Below the pieces are notes generated by a model. It had not been told where the DNA came from. It saw only the letters and a list, made by a program, of their open reading frames with translations, and ran no database searches. The position numbers were made by a program, and so were the translations under genes. This document shows, one piece after another, positions 9,386-19,161 of a stretch of 64,000 nucleotides of DNA; positions within the stretch are counted from its first letter, which is position 1; the number at the start of each line of letters is the position of its first letter. The stretch is taken from the NCBI RefSeq assembly GCF_000150955.2, contig NC_011677.1, forward strand, positions 520,078 to 584,077. The letters run 5' to 3'. The stretch is from Phaeodactylum tricornutum CCAP 1055/1 (Eukaryota; Bacillariophyta; Bacillariophyceae; Surirellales; Neidiaceae).

Positions 9386-12300
9386 TTACCATATGGACCT
9401 GCCACGGTTATCTCGCTGCATAGTACTTGCCACGTTTAGAGACTGCGGTTGTTGATGCGAGTTAGCTGTAGGTCGTTGGTGAAGGAGATGCAGGTTAGCG
9501 TGAGATTGTTGCTGATTTGTCCCCCATGTCGCAAAGCTTCTTTCTTGTTCCGAAGTTTGCGGAGCTGGAAAGATGCCGTCATGATTTAAATCTTCGTGTA
9601 GCAAGTTGTGCAACACCGACGGTGATTGTGACTGGGGATCGATGCCGCCCCACAGGGAGGCTCCATCCAGCAAGGGATCACCCGTAGAAATGGATTCGAT
9701 GAATGATGAGTCTAGGTGAGCGGCTTGATTCGGTAACCCACTCCGACCGATACCCAAAGATGATGGCAACGTCGGACCAGAAAACGACGATCCGTTTGTG
9801 AAAGATTGCGAGGGCAACGGCGGTAGACAAGTTTGTTGCGAAAGATTGTTCCGAAAGGAATTACCGGTCAACGAGTCGGAAAAGAGCAACGATGGATCTA
9901 CTGGTGGATTTGTCGTGGACATTAAATGACTCCCCAAAAGACCTGTGCCATTGTTCCCAGTCGCGAATCTAGTGAAAGAATCCGCAGAACGGGAAATGCT
10001 TCCTCCCGCCATAGGATCATTCTTCATTGGGAATTGACGCTCGCTAGCTCCTGAAATTGCTGGATGCTGCATACTATTCAGGTCGGCGGAGAGCCCTGGA
10101 GGAGGAAGAAAGCACCCCGGTCCATCGTTTCCAGGTAGATGAGGGACCCCAGCTGGCGTCAAGCCCCATGGATGCGTTGCTTCCATCGCCTCCGGAACAG
10201 CCGGAACGGTTAACCCAAAGCCAGGGGGAGCGACTGGCTGTGATGAAGGAACGGGAATGGAAGTAGCACGGGCTTGCAAACTCCCAATAGTCGATACTGT
10301 TGCGTCGTCATTGTTGTAGATCTCAATGGTTGTAATCTCATTAAACGAATTGACCGTCGAGGAATCGTTTCCATTTTCTCGAACTTCCCTGTTAACCCAA
10401 GTCGATGTAGGGGCAGTAGCCATCGCCGACATGGCAGCCGGGATGGGTCCTTTATCAGGCATGCCGGAGATCTGCTTCGACAGCGATCTCGGAGGCAAGG
10501 CCTTACCCTCCAATCCACCTGACGATCTCTTGACATCCGCGGCTGTGGCTGTCTGCACCTGTCGCTTTTGTCGATTGTTCCATTCCCGATTTTTCCGACG
10601 CTGCTCTTCCCGGTGGGCGGCTTGTCGCTCGGCGGCAAGTCTTTCTTCTTCGGCTTTACGCAAAGTTGTCAAACGGTTAACTTCAGCTGCGTTAGCGGCT
10701 CGCGCATGCCGGAGCGAATCACGAGATTGGATACCACCGGAAATCTGAGACGCGGGTTGGTCCTCTATTGTTTTCGGAGATTCGTCAGGCGCAGCTGGAC
10801 TTGTATCTTGTCCAAAAATCCAAGCCACAACGTCATCCGCTGTTGCTCGGTCCATGCCTCCACAAGCGTGAACACCGTTCATAATTTGATCTCGTACAAA
10901 TCCCATACCTATTAGGGCAGAAATCATTGGATCTTCTGGTACAGATTTTGTCACAGGTTCTGTTATGTTTTTCGTGTCGATTTTCGATACCGGTAGAGTT
11001 TCAGCATAATTCTTTTGCGCTTTAGAACTCGACCTCTGGGGCGTATTGCTGGCCATGGACTCTTGTTTGCGTAGGCTGCCATCGTTGCTGGTAACTGAAC
11101 CGGCTTCTGGCTTGCGCGTTTTTGTAGCCTGCTGACGGACTTGCTCTTCAAGTTTGCTCAATTGCTTTTCTGACAGTGGCTCGATGCTGTTGCCTTGCGA
11201 CGCCACCTCACGCAAGCGATGCGCAATTTGTGCCAAACGCTCTAGATAGAGCCGTGCTTCGGTGCCCGACAAAAGTTCCTTGGTAATTTCCGGGAGCGCC
11301 ATACCATGACTTTCAATCTGTTTACTCCATGCTTGCTTACGAATAACGTCGGTTAGTTCCACAGCGGTCAAACCACCCTTTCCTTGTCGCTTCCAAGTGT
11401 GTGTATCGTTCGTTGGCACCAGCATATCGGCTCCGTGCTGAAGTATAAGTTCGACAACACGCATTGATCCGGACGCGACAGCATATTGCAGCGGTGTCCA
11501 TCCCGAATCTTGACAGCGAACGTTGATTTTTTTCTGTTTTTCATCCGAACCCTCAGAAGCACTGCCCCAGGATGACAATAATGCCTGAACCAGAGCTATA
11601 TCACCATGAAAGCAAGCCGTATGCAGTACACTACGCCCATTCCGTTGAGGTTCTGATAGCAAGTCTATCGACTTGCGTCCCAACAGAGTGGCCAGCAGCA
11701 CCCGCGCTTGTCTATTCTTGGGCAAGGTTTGCCGATTCTTGGCCAAAAGCTGTGGAGCCAAAGCCCGCCAGTGCGTTTTGGCAACTCTCTCGTCATTAAC
11801 AGAGGGAGAATTCACCAGTAGGACTTCCAACGCGTCAACATCGTTTACGTTGATTGCGCTGACTACTTTGGAGCGCCACGCGTGGAAGACCTTGTCGAGT
11901 CGTTTCGCCACCGCTTCGGCTTCCGATCGAGCTTGTGAGGCTTGTCGCGACGCAGATTGCTGTTGTGACACATACTTTGCCGACTTGCGAGCTCGCTCTT
12001 CCTGTTCCAAGGCATCTTCCATGGCAAACCGTTCCAACAAGTCCCAGTTCAAACGTTCAATACCGGAAGCTGGGTTGAATCGTTCGGGTACCGGGGGCGT
12101 TTGCTCCAGGAGTGCCGTCAATTTTCCTAGACTCGCAAACGACCACACAGGTGCTTCTTCTAGATCCGGCAAAGAGTCGTCATCATTCAAAGTCGGCGGT
12201 AACGCGGGGTAGAGCAGCTCTTCCGGCCAACCGGATGGGGGTGGTGCACACTGCGACGGGAATGCCTGAAGCACATCACCCCGAACGTGCATCGGCGGTT

Positions 12301-12901
12301 GCAGTTGATCGGTTTTCATTTGCAGTCCCATAATTTCTACAAACATGCTCATGAGCGCTTTCATTTCCTTTTCCGTGCAGGGTGCACCGTCTTTCCGTTT
12401 GTGGGGCAAATCGGCGCCACCGACCGCTGCCAAGGCGGCGAAGTCGAGGGTCGAAAGCGCCGAGTTGGAGGAGAAAACAAAGTCGGCGTGTTCCGAGTCA
12501 CCACAAATAGATCGTCTGGGACCAAAGGGAATGGCGGTACCGACGGCGGCGTTCGTGTCCGCAGCCGTCGCGTAGTTGTGGAGAATGTTCCCGCCTCCGA
12601 GGGACGACACAGCGGCAGCGAGTTCCGTCGTCAGCGACGCTGCCGTCGGTCCCTTGCCAAAGGTCATTTTAACATCCCTACCTGCGCCCGACGAGCTTCC
12701 GTCAAAGCCTCCCGTATTGGCAATGCTTTTTAAGTATTCGGCGGCTTGATCCGGTGTCATGGACTGCGGTGCGTGTGAACCGATTTTGACTTGAATCGTT
12801 TGGTTGTGCGGATGTTTGGGCTTTGGGCCTCTACTCCGGACGCTACTCCCGGCGCCGTTGCTGCTCAAAGCTACCGCCAAGGCTTCGTTCATCTCTTCCA
12901 T
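9386..12901 (-). CDS. Large ankyrin-repeat/UBA protein
   Basis: 1171 aa from ATG 12901; an in-frame GTG lies at 12934 but no earlier ATG. Visible parts: two or three ankyrin repeats around 418-500 (NGRSVLHTACFHGDIALV and SGWTPLQYAVASGSMRVVELILQHGAD); a UBA-like three-helix segment about 655-695 (DPMISALIGMGFVRDQ...DDVVAWIFG); a basic, charged coiled coil about 737-777 (RKAEEERLAAERQ); and a long Pro/Ser/Gln/Asn-rich disordered tail with PPGF/PPPGL motifs. No membrane segment or signal peptide. A scaffold that binds ubiquitin or ubiquitin-like chains and protein partners is inferred; the PPGL-rich tail could bind RNA-regulatory or cytoskeletal factors, which is speculative. Confidence 0.75.
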   Translation of the reverse strand: MEEMNEALAVALSSNGAGSSVRSRGPKPKHPHNQTIQVKIGSHAPQSMTPDQAAEYLKSIANTGGFDGSSSGAGRDVKMTFGKGPTAASLTTELAAAVSSLGGGNILHNYATAADTNAAVGTAIPFGPRRSICGDSEHADFVFSSNSALSTLDFAALAAVGGADLPHKRKDGAPCTEKEMKALMSMFVEIMGLQMKTDQLQPPMHVRGDVLQAFPSQCAPPPSGWPEELLYPALPPTLNDDDSLPDLEEAPVWSFASLGKLTALLEQTPPVPERFNPASGIERLNWDLLERFAMEDALEQEERARKSAKYVSQQQSASRQASQARSEAEAVAKRLDKVFHAWRSKVVSAINVNDVDALEVLLVNSPSVNDERVAKTHWRALAPQLLAKNRQTLPKNRQARVLLATLLGRKSIDLLSEPQRNGRSVLHTACFHGDIALVQALLSSWGSASEGSDEKQKKINVRCQDSGWTPLQYAVASGSMRVVELILQHGADMLVPTNDTHTWKRQGKGGLTAVELTDVIRKQAWSKQIESHGMALPEITKELLSGTEARLYLERLAQIAHRLREVASQGNSIEPLSEKQLSKLEEQVRQQATKTRKPEAGSVTSNDGSLRKQESMASNTPQRSSSKAQKNYAETLPVSKIDTKNITEPVTKSVPEDPMISALIGMGFVRDQIMNGVHACGGMDRATADDVVAWIFGQDTSPAAPDESPKTIEDQPASQISGGIQSRDSLRHARAANAAEVNRLTTLRKAEEERLAAERQAAHREEQRRKNREWNNRQKRQVQTATAADVKRSSGGLEGKALPPRSLSKQISGMPDKGPIPAAMSAMATAPTSTWVNREVRENGNDSSTVNSFNEITTIEIYNNDDATVSTIGSLQARATSIPVPSSQPVAPPGFGLTVPAVPEAMEATHPWGLTPAGVPHLPGNDGPGCFLPPPGLSADLNSMQHPAISGASERQFPMKNDPMAGGSISRSADSFTRFATGNNGTGLLGSHLMSTTNPPVDPSLLFSDSLTGNSFRNNLSQQTCLPPLPSQSFTNGSSFSGPTLPSSLGIGRSGLPNQAAHLDSSFIESISTGDPLLDGASLWGGIDPQSQSPSVLHNLLHEDLNHDGIFPAPQTSEQERSFATWGTNQQQSHANLHLLHQRPTANSHQQPQSLNVASTMQRDNRGRSIW

Positions 12902-13610
12902 TACTATTGAGTTTTGCACTTGAAACAGACACACGTCCTGGAAATGGATAAAAACCGGAATTTCCGGGATGATGACGTTGGAGAGCCGAAGGGTCCATCG
13001 GTCGGGGGAAATTTGTCGTGTTTTTTGGTTGCGTAGTCTCGCTCCTCTACTCTAACTAGTAGTAGTCGGGAGTTCTGGTACGCCGGCACGCCAGCTTGCG
13101 GATGCCAGACTGACGGATGGCCCACTCTAGCCGCAATTGACAGTGACACCGTTCGGAGAGAAAGATGCCTGTCAGCGCCAAGGCCAGACACCGAACAAAA
13201 TGGTCTTTAAATGTAAGTATAAGTACAATACGTCAAATATGACAATGAATATCTATAAGAGTGACACGCCAGCGTAGTTGCTTTAGCCAATTGTAAAAAG
13301 GCGATTGTACTATCGTTCATTTCAGATCAGAATGTTGGTTGTGCTCTACTGCTCGGACTGTCTGTCGTTTACAATTATTGTCGCGCCATCACTTTGGACA
13401 CGGAATCCACACGGACACGGTTTTCCACGAGAAGCCAAACGGGCTCCTCGCGAGAGCAATGTGATATCGAAAGTGTCATGAGACCTTCGCAACGTACAAC
13501 AGCCTTCGATGGGTGTTTTTGTTTTGCTTCACAGTCAGGCACTCGCGTGAACCCAGAGCCTCTCTTTAGGCAACACGTGTCCAACTTGTGTACAGTCACC
13601 GGTTCCGCAG
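12902..13610. promoter_or_regulatory. Divergent promoter region with TGACAGTGA
   Basis: 709 bp between divergent genes. An exact TGACAGTGA lies at 13138-13146. Open frames on both strands in this stretch are short, start with non-ATG codons and overlap the start of the patatin gene; they are not called. Confidence 0.35.
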
Positions 13611-16331
13611 ATGCAGCATTTGTCTCCCCCACAAGGTAGCCGAAAAAGAGCGTATCCGTCTTCGGCGTCACGTCCCGATTGGATCCAAAACTCGCCCAAG
13701 CATCGGCTAGGATTACCAACACTCGTAGCGATACTTCTCGGATGGATCAGCATCCGCAGTCACGCGTTTGTTCCACATTCTACGCGTTCCCCTGCGTTGG
13801 TCCAATCTCGTATACGTCTGGCGGATCAAATTACCGAAAAAGAACAGGATGAATCGGTCTGGAAATGGAACGCATCAGGCTCGTTCGGATCACTCCTCAT
13901 GCAGTTGCAGAAAAAGGAAGAAGCGCTTTTAGCCGTAAACGAAACTTTTTTGGAACAGGACGTTGTGGATCTCGATCCTCGGGGTGAGCATCGTGCTGAA
14001 GAAGCACGAACGGCTCCGGACCTCAAACCATTGGAGGAACAACAATCCCAAGAACAACTGGCCACCATGGATTGGGATACCGCCAAGGAACTCGACAACA
14101 CCATCACTATACTCTCTAATGGGGACCGCGCGCGTCAAGAACTCCAAACATTGCCCCTGAGCGCCTTGCAAAAGAGTCTACTCGGAGATGGTACGACCAC
14201 TTCTCCGGAACAGGCCGATAGCACCGTCATTCTACCCTTGTCACGCAAAGCTCACTACGAAGAACGCATCGGGCGCGACTTGAGGCACTTAGCTGTTTCG
14301 ATTGCCGCTTCCACGGAAACAGTTGCTGACTGGCAAACTTTTTGTGCCAATCAAGGAGGGTTGTATCCCGTATTGGAGACCATTCGTGAAGGGGCGCAGC
14401 ATGTTGCACCTTATCTTACCAACACGAAAGTGAACAACGCGACCACATCAATGGATTCCCAAGGCATTCGAAATCCTATCCGAATGGAAGAGTCTTTTCA
14501 AGCTGCCTGCAGCGCTTGTCGAGCTCTACGAGACTTGTGCGCCATCTCACCCGAGGTATCCGCCGTATTAACGGATGGGATTTTGCGAGCCAACGCGGCT
14601 TGGGAGGGCTCGTTAATGCGTGATTTCTGCACTCTTTTGCAGTACGCCAGTGATATAGATGGTCCCACACGCTTGGACGGGATGCCTCCAACTCTCTCCC
14701 GAGGACAATCGCGAAAGGAAGCCTCGGTCAACGAAGCCGCCTGGGCGGTACAGAATCGCTTCACAATTCGTCGCAAGCAACGTCGCGATACCAGACTACG
14801 GTGCAAATTATACATTACGCAATTACTCTTGGCTGTGATTGTGGCCAGCGACGATGCTGTCGCAGCCATTCGAAAGACAGATGGTTTGGCTCACGCCGTT
14901 CTGCAAAGCTCGTCCTTTGCTCGCAAGCAACAGCGTAGGCGGTGGTTGCGATATCCTGTCGAAATGGCAAAATGGCTTTGGAGACGACGCCGTAGGACAG
15001 TCACGCAGGAGTCAGCCAATTTGAGGCGTCCTTTCTTGGAAGCGGCCAATATTGCCAACGATCTCGAAGGGCAAGTACAACGTACCGCTAACCAAATTCT
15101 GGCGGCAATAGGACACAATCAATGGCGACCGAAAATTCCGGGTCAAAAGGGGCTTCGCATACTATGCTTGGATGGCGGGGGTTCGCGTGGAATGACGGCC
15201 GTCTCCGCCGTCAAGTGTATGATGGACGCGGCCGGAAATGGCAACGATGTGGCAGACTCATTCGATCTGATTTGTGGTACCTCGACTGGAGGGATTATTG
15301 CTTTTCTGATTGGTCTGCGTCGAGAATCTAGCGCCCAAGCCGTAGAGCGATACAACCAGCTTATCAAGCAAATCTTTGTCAAGCCGTTTTTGAGTACTCC
15401 GCTTATGGTTTTCACGACGGCGTCATACGACGAATCTCCATTCATGAACATCCTCAGTACGATTTTACAAGACAAGATAATGCTGGATAGTCGAGCTGAT
15501 CCAGCCGTGCCATTGGTCTGTTGCTTGACATCCAAAATGTCATCCACACCGACACACGTTGCTTTGTTTCGGAACTACAACTACGCAAAAGACGAACTCC
15601 GAGATCCCTTCACGATCAATCCGGACAAGGCTCGCGAAGACCTTGGTCTACCTTTAAGCGTCGAGCATCCGTCCGTTCAGTCCGGTAGCTATAAAAAAGA
15701 GCTTAGTTTGAAGAATGCACCAGGTGCTCGATTAGCGGCGGGCTCGCGATACCCAGGATCCTTTCGTGTCTTACAGCGGTATGCCCTTAGGGCGTCGACG
15801 GCGGCCCCGACAGTTTTCAAACCTGTCATGATGGGAGGGGAAATGTATTGCGATGGAGGCATTGTAGCCAGTAACCCTGCGGCAGTTGCTGTTCACGAAG
15901 CTCGGACACTATTTCCGGACATACCAATTGAGCTGGTTGTATCGGTTGGTACCGGAGCGTTCTTAGAGCAAAAAAGCGCACCGCGAATAGGATGGGATGG
16001 AATCATTGGTCAAATCGTTAACAGTGCGACTGATGGCGAGCAAATACATCACATCTTGGAGGATATCCTGGGGGAATCGTCAATATTGGGTCCGCGTTCA
16101 TCGGTATCGAAGACACGGTATTTTCGGTTTAACCCAGTCATCGGGATGCCTGATGAATTTCCTATCGATGTCACGGACCCCAAGAAGCTCACGAAGCTGC
16201 GACAACTCACCAAAGACTACATGAACGAACCGGAGCAATGTGCTAAGCTGCAACAGATTTCCGACCTACTGGGAGGCCGCGATCGATGGAAACAGCTGGT
16301 CATTTCAAAGCCAGGAGAGGTAAAACGTTAA
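13611..16331 (+). CDS. Patatin-like phospholipase, iPLA2-gamma type
   Basis: 906 aa, single exon. The catalytic domain lies in the C-terminal half: oxyanion-hole motif LDGGGSRG near residue 518, nucleophile elbow GTSTGG near 556, and the Asp of the Ser-Asp dyad in CDGG near 746, followed by NPA, which is diagnostic for patatin lipases. The long N-terminal region (about 100-480) is helical and may be armadillo-like, as in plant and fungal PNPLA8/iPLA2-gamma relatives. The first 50 residues contain a hydrophobic segment ending SHAFVP, resembling a signal peptide followed by a Phe-containing plastid motif; the 30 residues before it are long for a signal peptide. The enzyme would hydrolyse acyl esters of membrane glycerolipids. 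Plastid location is inferred only. Confidence 0.85.
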   Translation: MQHLSPPQGSRKRAYPSSASRPDWIQNSPKHRLGLPTLVAILLGWISIRSHAFVPHSTRSPALVQSRIRLADQITEKEQDESVWKWNASGSFGSLLMQLQKKEEALLAVNETFLEQDVVDLDPRGEHRAEEARTAPDLKPLEEQQSQEQLATMDWDTAKELDNTITILSNGDRARQELQTLPLSALQKSLLGDGTTTSPEQADSTVILPLSRKAHYEERIGRDLRHLAVSIAASTETVADWQTFCANQGGLYPVLETIREGAQHVAPYLTNTKVNNATTSMDSQGIRNPIRMEESFQAACSACRALRDLCAISPEVSAVLTDGILRANAAWEGSLMRDFCTLLQYASDIDGPTRLDGMPPTLSRGQSRKEASVNEAAWAVQNRFTIRRKQRRDTRLRCKLYITQLLLAVIVASDDAVAAIRKTDGLAHAVLQSSSFARKQQRRRWLRYPVEMAKWLWRRRRRTVTQESANLRRPFLEAANIANDLEGQVQRTANQILAAIGHNQWRPKIPGQKGLRILCLDGGGSRGMTAVSAVKCMMDAAGNGNDVADSFDLICGTSTGGIIAFLIGLRRESSAQAVERYNQLIKQIFVKPFLSTPLMVFTTASYDESPFMNILSTILQDKIMLDSRADPAVPLVCCLTSKMSSTPTHVALFRNYNYAKDELRDPFTINPDKAREDLGLPLSVEHPSVQSGSYKKELSLKNAPGARLAAGSRYPGSFRVLQRYALRASTAAPTVFKPVMMGGEMYCDGGIVASNPAAVAVHEARTLFPDIPIELVVSVGTGAFLEQKSAPRIGWDGIIGQIVNSATDGEQIHHILEDILGESSILGPRSSVSKTRYFRFNPVIGMPDEFPIDVTDPKKLTKLRQLTKDYMNEPEQCAKLQQISDLLGGRDRWKQLVISKPGEVKR

Positions 16332-16710
16332 ATGCGTTGCCTGCTAGCATTGGTAGTATACTTAGTAAAAGATCTAGTTGTTCATAGCTAGCTGATAGTG
16401 AGTATGTGTAGGTATATCCATTACTTTTCTACTTGCGATGAACCAGTTGACTGTGAACATGAGCTGTTTGTGGTGAGTTTGTAACTTAGGGTGTAGGGCT
16501 CAACAAACACGTTCTTAAAGAAGCAACTCTACTTGCAGCTAGCTTACATTAAGCCGCAGCCGAATCTTACGTATTGTCGTGGATGGTCGGTTTGTCAAGC
16601 ACGGCAACAAATTTATCGTTCCACAGCAGTGATACATCATTAGATGCTAATTCTTCTCGGACCGGTAGCCTAAAATATTAGCCTTTACCGAGCCAATAGC
16701 TCTGCCAAAC
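16332..16710. other. Intergenic, no gene seen
   Basis: About 380 bp, tandem orientation. It has GCTAGCTGATAG-like short repeats near 16380-16400 but no frame or RNA gene that I can support. Confidence 0.35.
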
Positions 16711-17223
16711 ATGACAAAAGAAACAAAATTCATTTCTTGCTCCTTGGTTTGTGTCCTGGCTGCTGCGGATGTTTCTTGCATTTCACCTTTTGCGCCTCGT
16801 CTGCCCCGTGCCGCGAACAGCGCTCCTAAAGATACGATTTCAAGATGCAAAAGATCACTAGCGAACGCGCGTACTCATGGGTTGCACGATAGGTGTAATT
16901 GGAGCCCACTGAGAATACGCGGTGGTGGTATTCCTGGGGTGGTGAAGGCCCTGTTTCTGACCGCTCTTCGCAATCCTGTTTTGGTTCTTTGTAAGTGTTG
17001 GAATTGGGTTTACTTTTGAATTATGGATGTCAGTCCGTTCGATTTCCTAACAGATCTATGGTATGTAGTGATGGCCGGATCTTCCTTGACAACAATTTAT
17101 AAGAGCAAAATCCCGCACGCACAGCACCTTCAAGGCTTTCTGAGCTTTTGCACGGCTGTTTATGTTTTCTACCTCCTAACTGTGTGGCAAAGGATGGTGC
17201 AAGCTGAGACTCGAGCCTCGTAA
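16711..17223 (+). CDS. Small two-exon membrane protein with secretory/plastid N-terminus
   Basis: Exons 16711-16990 and 17054-17223 with a 63-nt intron (GTAAGT donor, CCTAACAG acceptor, phase 1) give 149 aa. Reading through the donor gives a stop after nine codons, and this acceptor is the one that keeps the downstream hydrophobic frame. The N-terminus has a signal peptide (ISCSLVCVLAAADVSC), followed by a Ser/Arg-rich region ending LRIRGGG, a transit-peptide-like composition. The C-terminal half has two hydrophobic segments: NPVLVLYLWYVVMAGSSL spanning the splice junction, and LSFCTAVYVFYLLTVW. I do not recognise the family. A small plastid or endomembrane protein is inferred. Confidence 0.55.
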
Positions 17224-17796
17224 AAAGGAGCTGGATGGTGATTCTGTTTTTGCGTGAGTTATGTTTCCATCTTGAAATCAAATTACATCGAGACGACCTT
17301 TCGTGTCTAGGTAAAGTTGATCCATTGCCAGTAAACAAACTGACAATGAATGGATGTAGGTAGCACTGACCACCTTGCATCCTTTTAGAGTCTCTGTAGT
17401 GAAAACAGACGCGGCTCGATTATTCAGAAGTCTTGGCGAAATGAAAAGGCGTATGTCTGTGAAGAAATAACGTCTCGAAGATCCACGTATTTGGCGCCGA
17501 ATGCTAACAATTGACAATGACAATCCCTTCTACATAGCACAAAACCGTTATTTGAGCGGCAAAATCACTCCATCAAATTGACGTGTCGCATTAACACAAA
17601 TCTACTAGCTAGAGAGATTCTCGGCTCTCATTAACTACTAGAGAGTAGTAGTCAGGACGAGTCGAGTCTCAACGGAAGAAATCACTGACAGTAATGTGAT
17701 TTACACAGCCGAAATCTGACGGAAAGACCACAATATATTACACTTTCCACAAACTTTGACGACCCCGAGACTACATATCGCACATCAAGCACGACA
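17224..17796. other. Intergenic with a short perfect hairpin
   Basis: 573 bp. Near 17633-17652 the sequence ACTACTAGAGAGTAGTAGT forms a short inverted repeat, and ATCACTGACAGTAATGTGAT at 17681-17700 is an imperfect dyad containing the recurring CTGACAGT core. No gene was seen. Confidence 0.35.
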
Positions 17797-18324
17797 ATGG
17801 TCTTTTTGGAACAGGTGATTGATATGTGCTGTGCCAACTATGCTGGCGAAAAGACTGATCAGGACAAGAACGACGTCAACGAGACTAGCCAGAGTTCGGA
17901 GACGCAGCCCAAACAACTGAAATACAGCAACAAAGACATCAAATTCGATGGCATCAAGTATGCCAAGCTCCTCCCGACTATCAGGGTAGCTGTGAAAGAT
18001 CTTGGCTTTACTGAGGATAGCTGGAACAATGGCGACTGGCCCGCGTGCGAGAATAAGTGGTTCGAGGATTTGACGCAGGAAGAGCGACGAGCGGCGGAAA
18101 CTCTCGGATGGACAAAGGAGGCATGGGACAGTCAATTCAAGCAGCATGATTGGCGAGAGCTTCCGGAGAATATAAGACGAGCTGCCGTTGCTGCTGGATA
18201 TACGGAAGAAAAATGGAAGCATAATGAACGGCCGAAAAACTTGGACAAGTCGTGGAATGAACTCGAGGAAGAGGATAAGCAACATATGAATGTTCTTGGA
18301 TACACCAGGTGGGATTGGGACTGA
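17797..18324 (+). CDS. Small acidic protein with four LGWT-type repeats
   Basis: 175 aa, single exon, ATG 17797. After an N-terminal hydrophilic region the protein has four copies of a unit of about 30 residues: each begins with W/L-x-x-L-x-x-E/D-x-R-x-A and ends with LGxT-x-x-x-W (LGFTEDSWN, LGWTKEAWD, AGYTEEKWK, LGYTRWDWD). The regular Trp and Gly spacing suggests a folded repeat rather than disorder. No signal peptide and no recognised named domain. Such repeats are known to me only as uncharacterised algal or stramenopile modules, and I assign no function. The first 12 residues contain a CC pair (DMCCANYAG) that could be lipid-modified, which is speculative. Confidence 0.65.
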   Translation: MVFLEQVIDMCCANYAGEKTDQDKNDVNETSQSSETQPKQLKYSNKDIKFDGIKYAKLLPTIRVAVKDLGFTEDSWNNGDWPACENKWFEDLTQEERRAAETLGWTKEAWDSQFKQHDWRELPENIRRAAVAAGYTEEKWKHNERPKNLDKSWNELEEEDKQHMNVLGYTRWDWD

Positions 18325-19161
18325 TTTCTTGTGAGCCTAATAACAATGTCCAAGGTGTCATGCGTTTGTCGAAAACGTCTCTATTCAATGTTTAGTATCA
18401 GCAGAGATTATGGATAGCTCCTACTTGTAAGGACTATAGAAACTATTTCTGCTGTGAAATGGTAGAGCTTTTCACAGTGATGTCTTAACGAAAGTTGCTG
18501 CACAGTGAGTCGAGCAAGCATATGTACACCGGCTTTTGAGTATTGGATTCTTGTCGCCATATCGGTCTTCAGGGTGGTTATTGCGCAAATTAAAATTGAA
18601 AAATATTTGTTTAGGATATTCTATGGATCTCCAAGATTACATTTACTGGCATCAAAGATATGGGAAGAGACATCCTCACCTGACAGTGATTTGTGGCAGT
18701 AAATAAGGCGACTTCAATATAGAGAGCTAGCTGGAGAGCTCGGGCTACGATAGGGAGAACGATAATAATAGGTAGTAGTCTTACAGTTGATCAAAAAAGA
18801 TATATGCCCCAATTGGGACTCCGTATTGTCAGTCACGCATACGGGCTAGCTTTCAAACCAACAACAAAGGAAGGGGCATACACTTATGCGTCACGGTCTT
18901 TCTTTTGGGTCTTCGTCCAGGATTTTTTACAGTTTAGGTAATAGCTGTGAGTCGCTATTGAAATTTTCTGAATGGGAACGATAGACTCGGTTATTCTCCT
19001 GCTGCTAAGGATTCGAAATCCAGACTCGACTTATTGCTATCGACAGTGATATAGGAGTCAAAATTTCCTACGCGAAGCAATCCGTGTTCAAGCGGCTTCG
19101 CCACTTTGGCACAGCAGCTGAATCTTCAGAACCTGGCAGCGACCAAAAACGCAAGAGAAGC
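18325..19161. other. Long intergenic region
   Basis: About 840 bp. Contains CGACAGTGAT at 19041, one base from the recurring motif. The frame of the downstream transporter is open from a GTG at 19084. No other gene is supported. Confidence 0.35.

Noticed and set aside
18505-18702. 65-codon frame in intergenic DNA
   Set aside because: It lacks homology, context and splice support; AT-rich chance frame.
19005-19030. GGATTCGAAATCC as a tRNA T-arm
   Set aside because: Loop and stem lengths do not fit, and no acceptor or anticodon arms flank it; no tRNA was found in the window.
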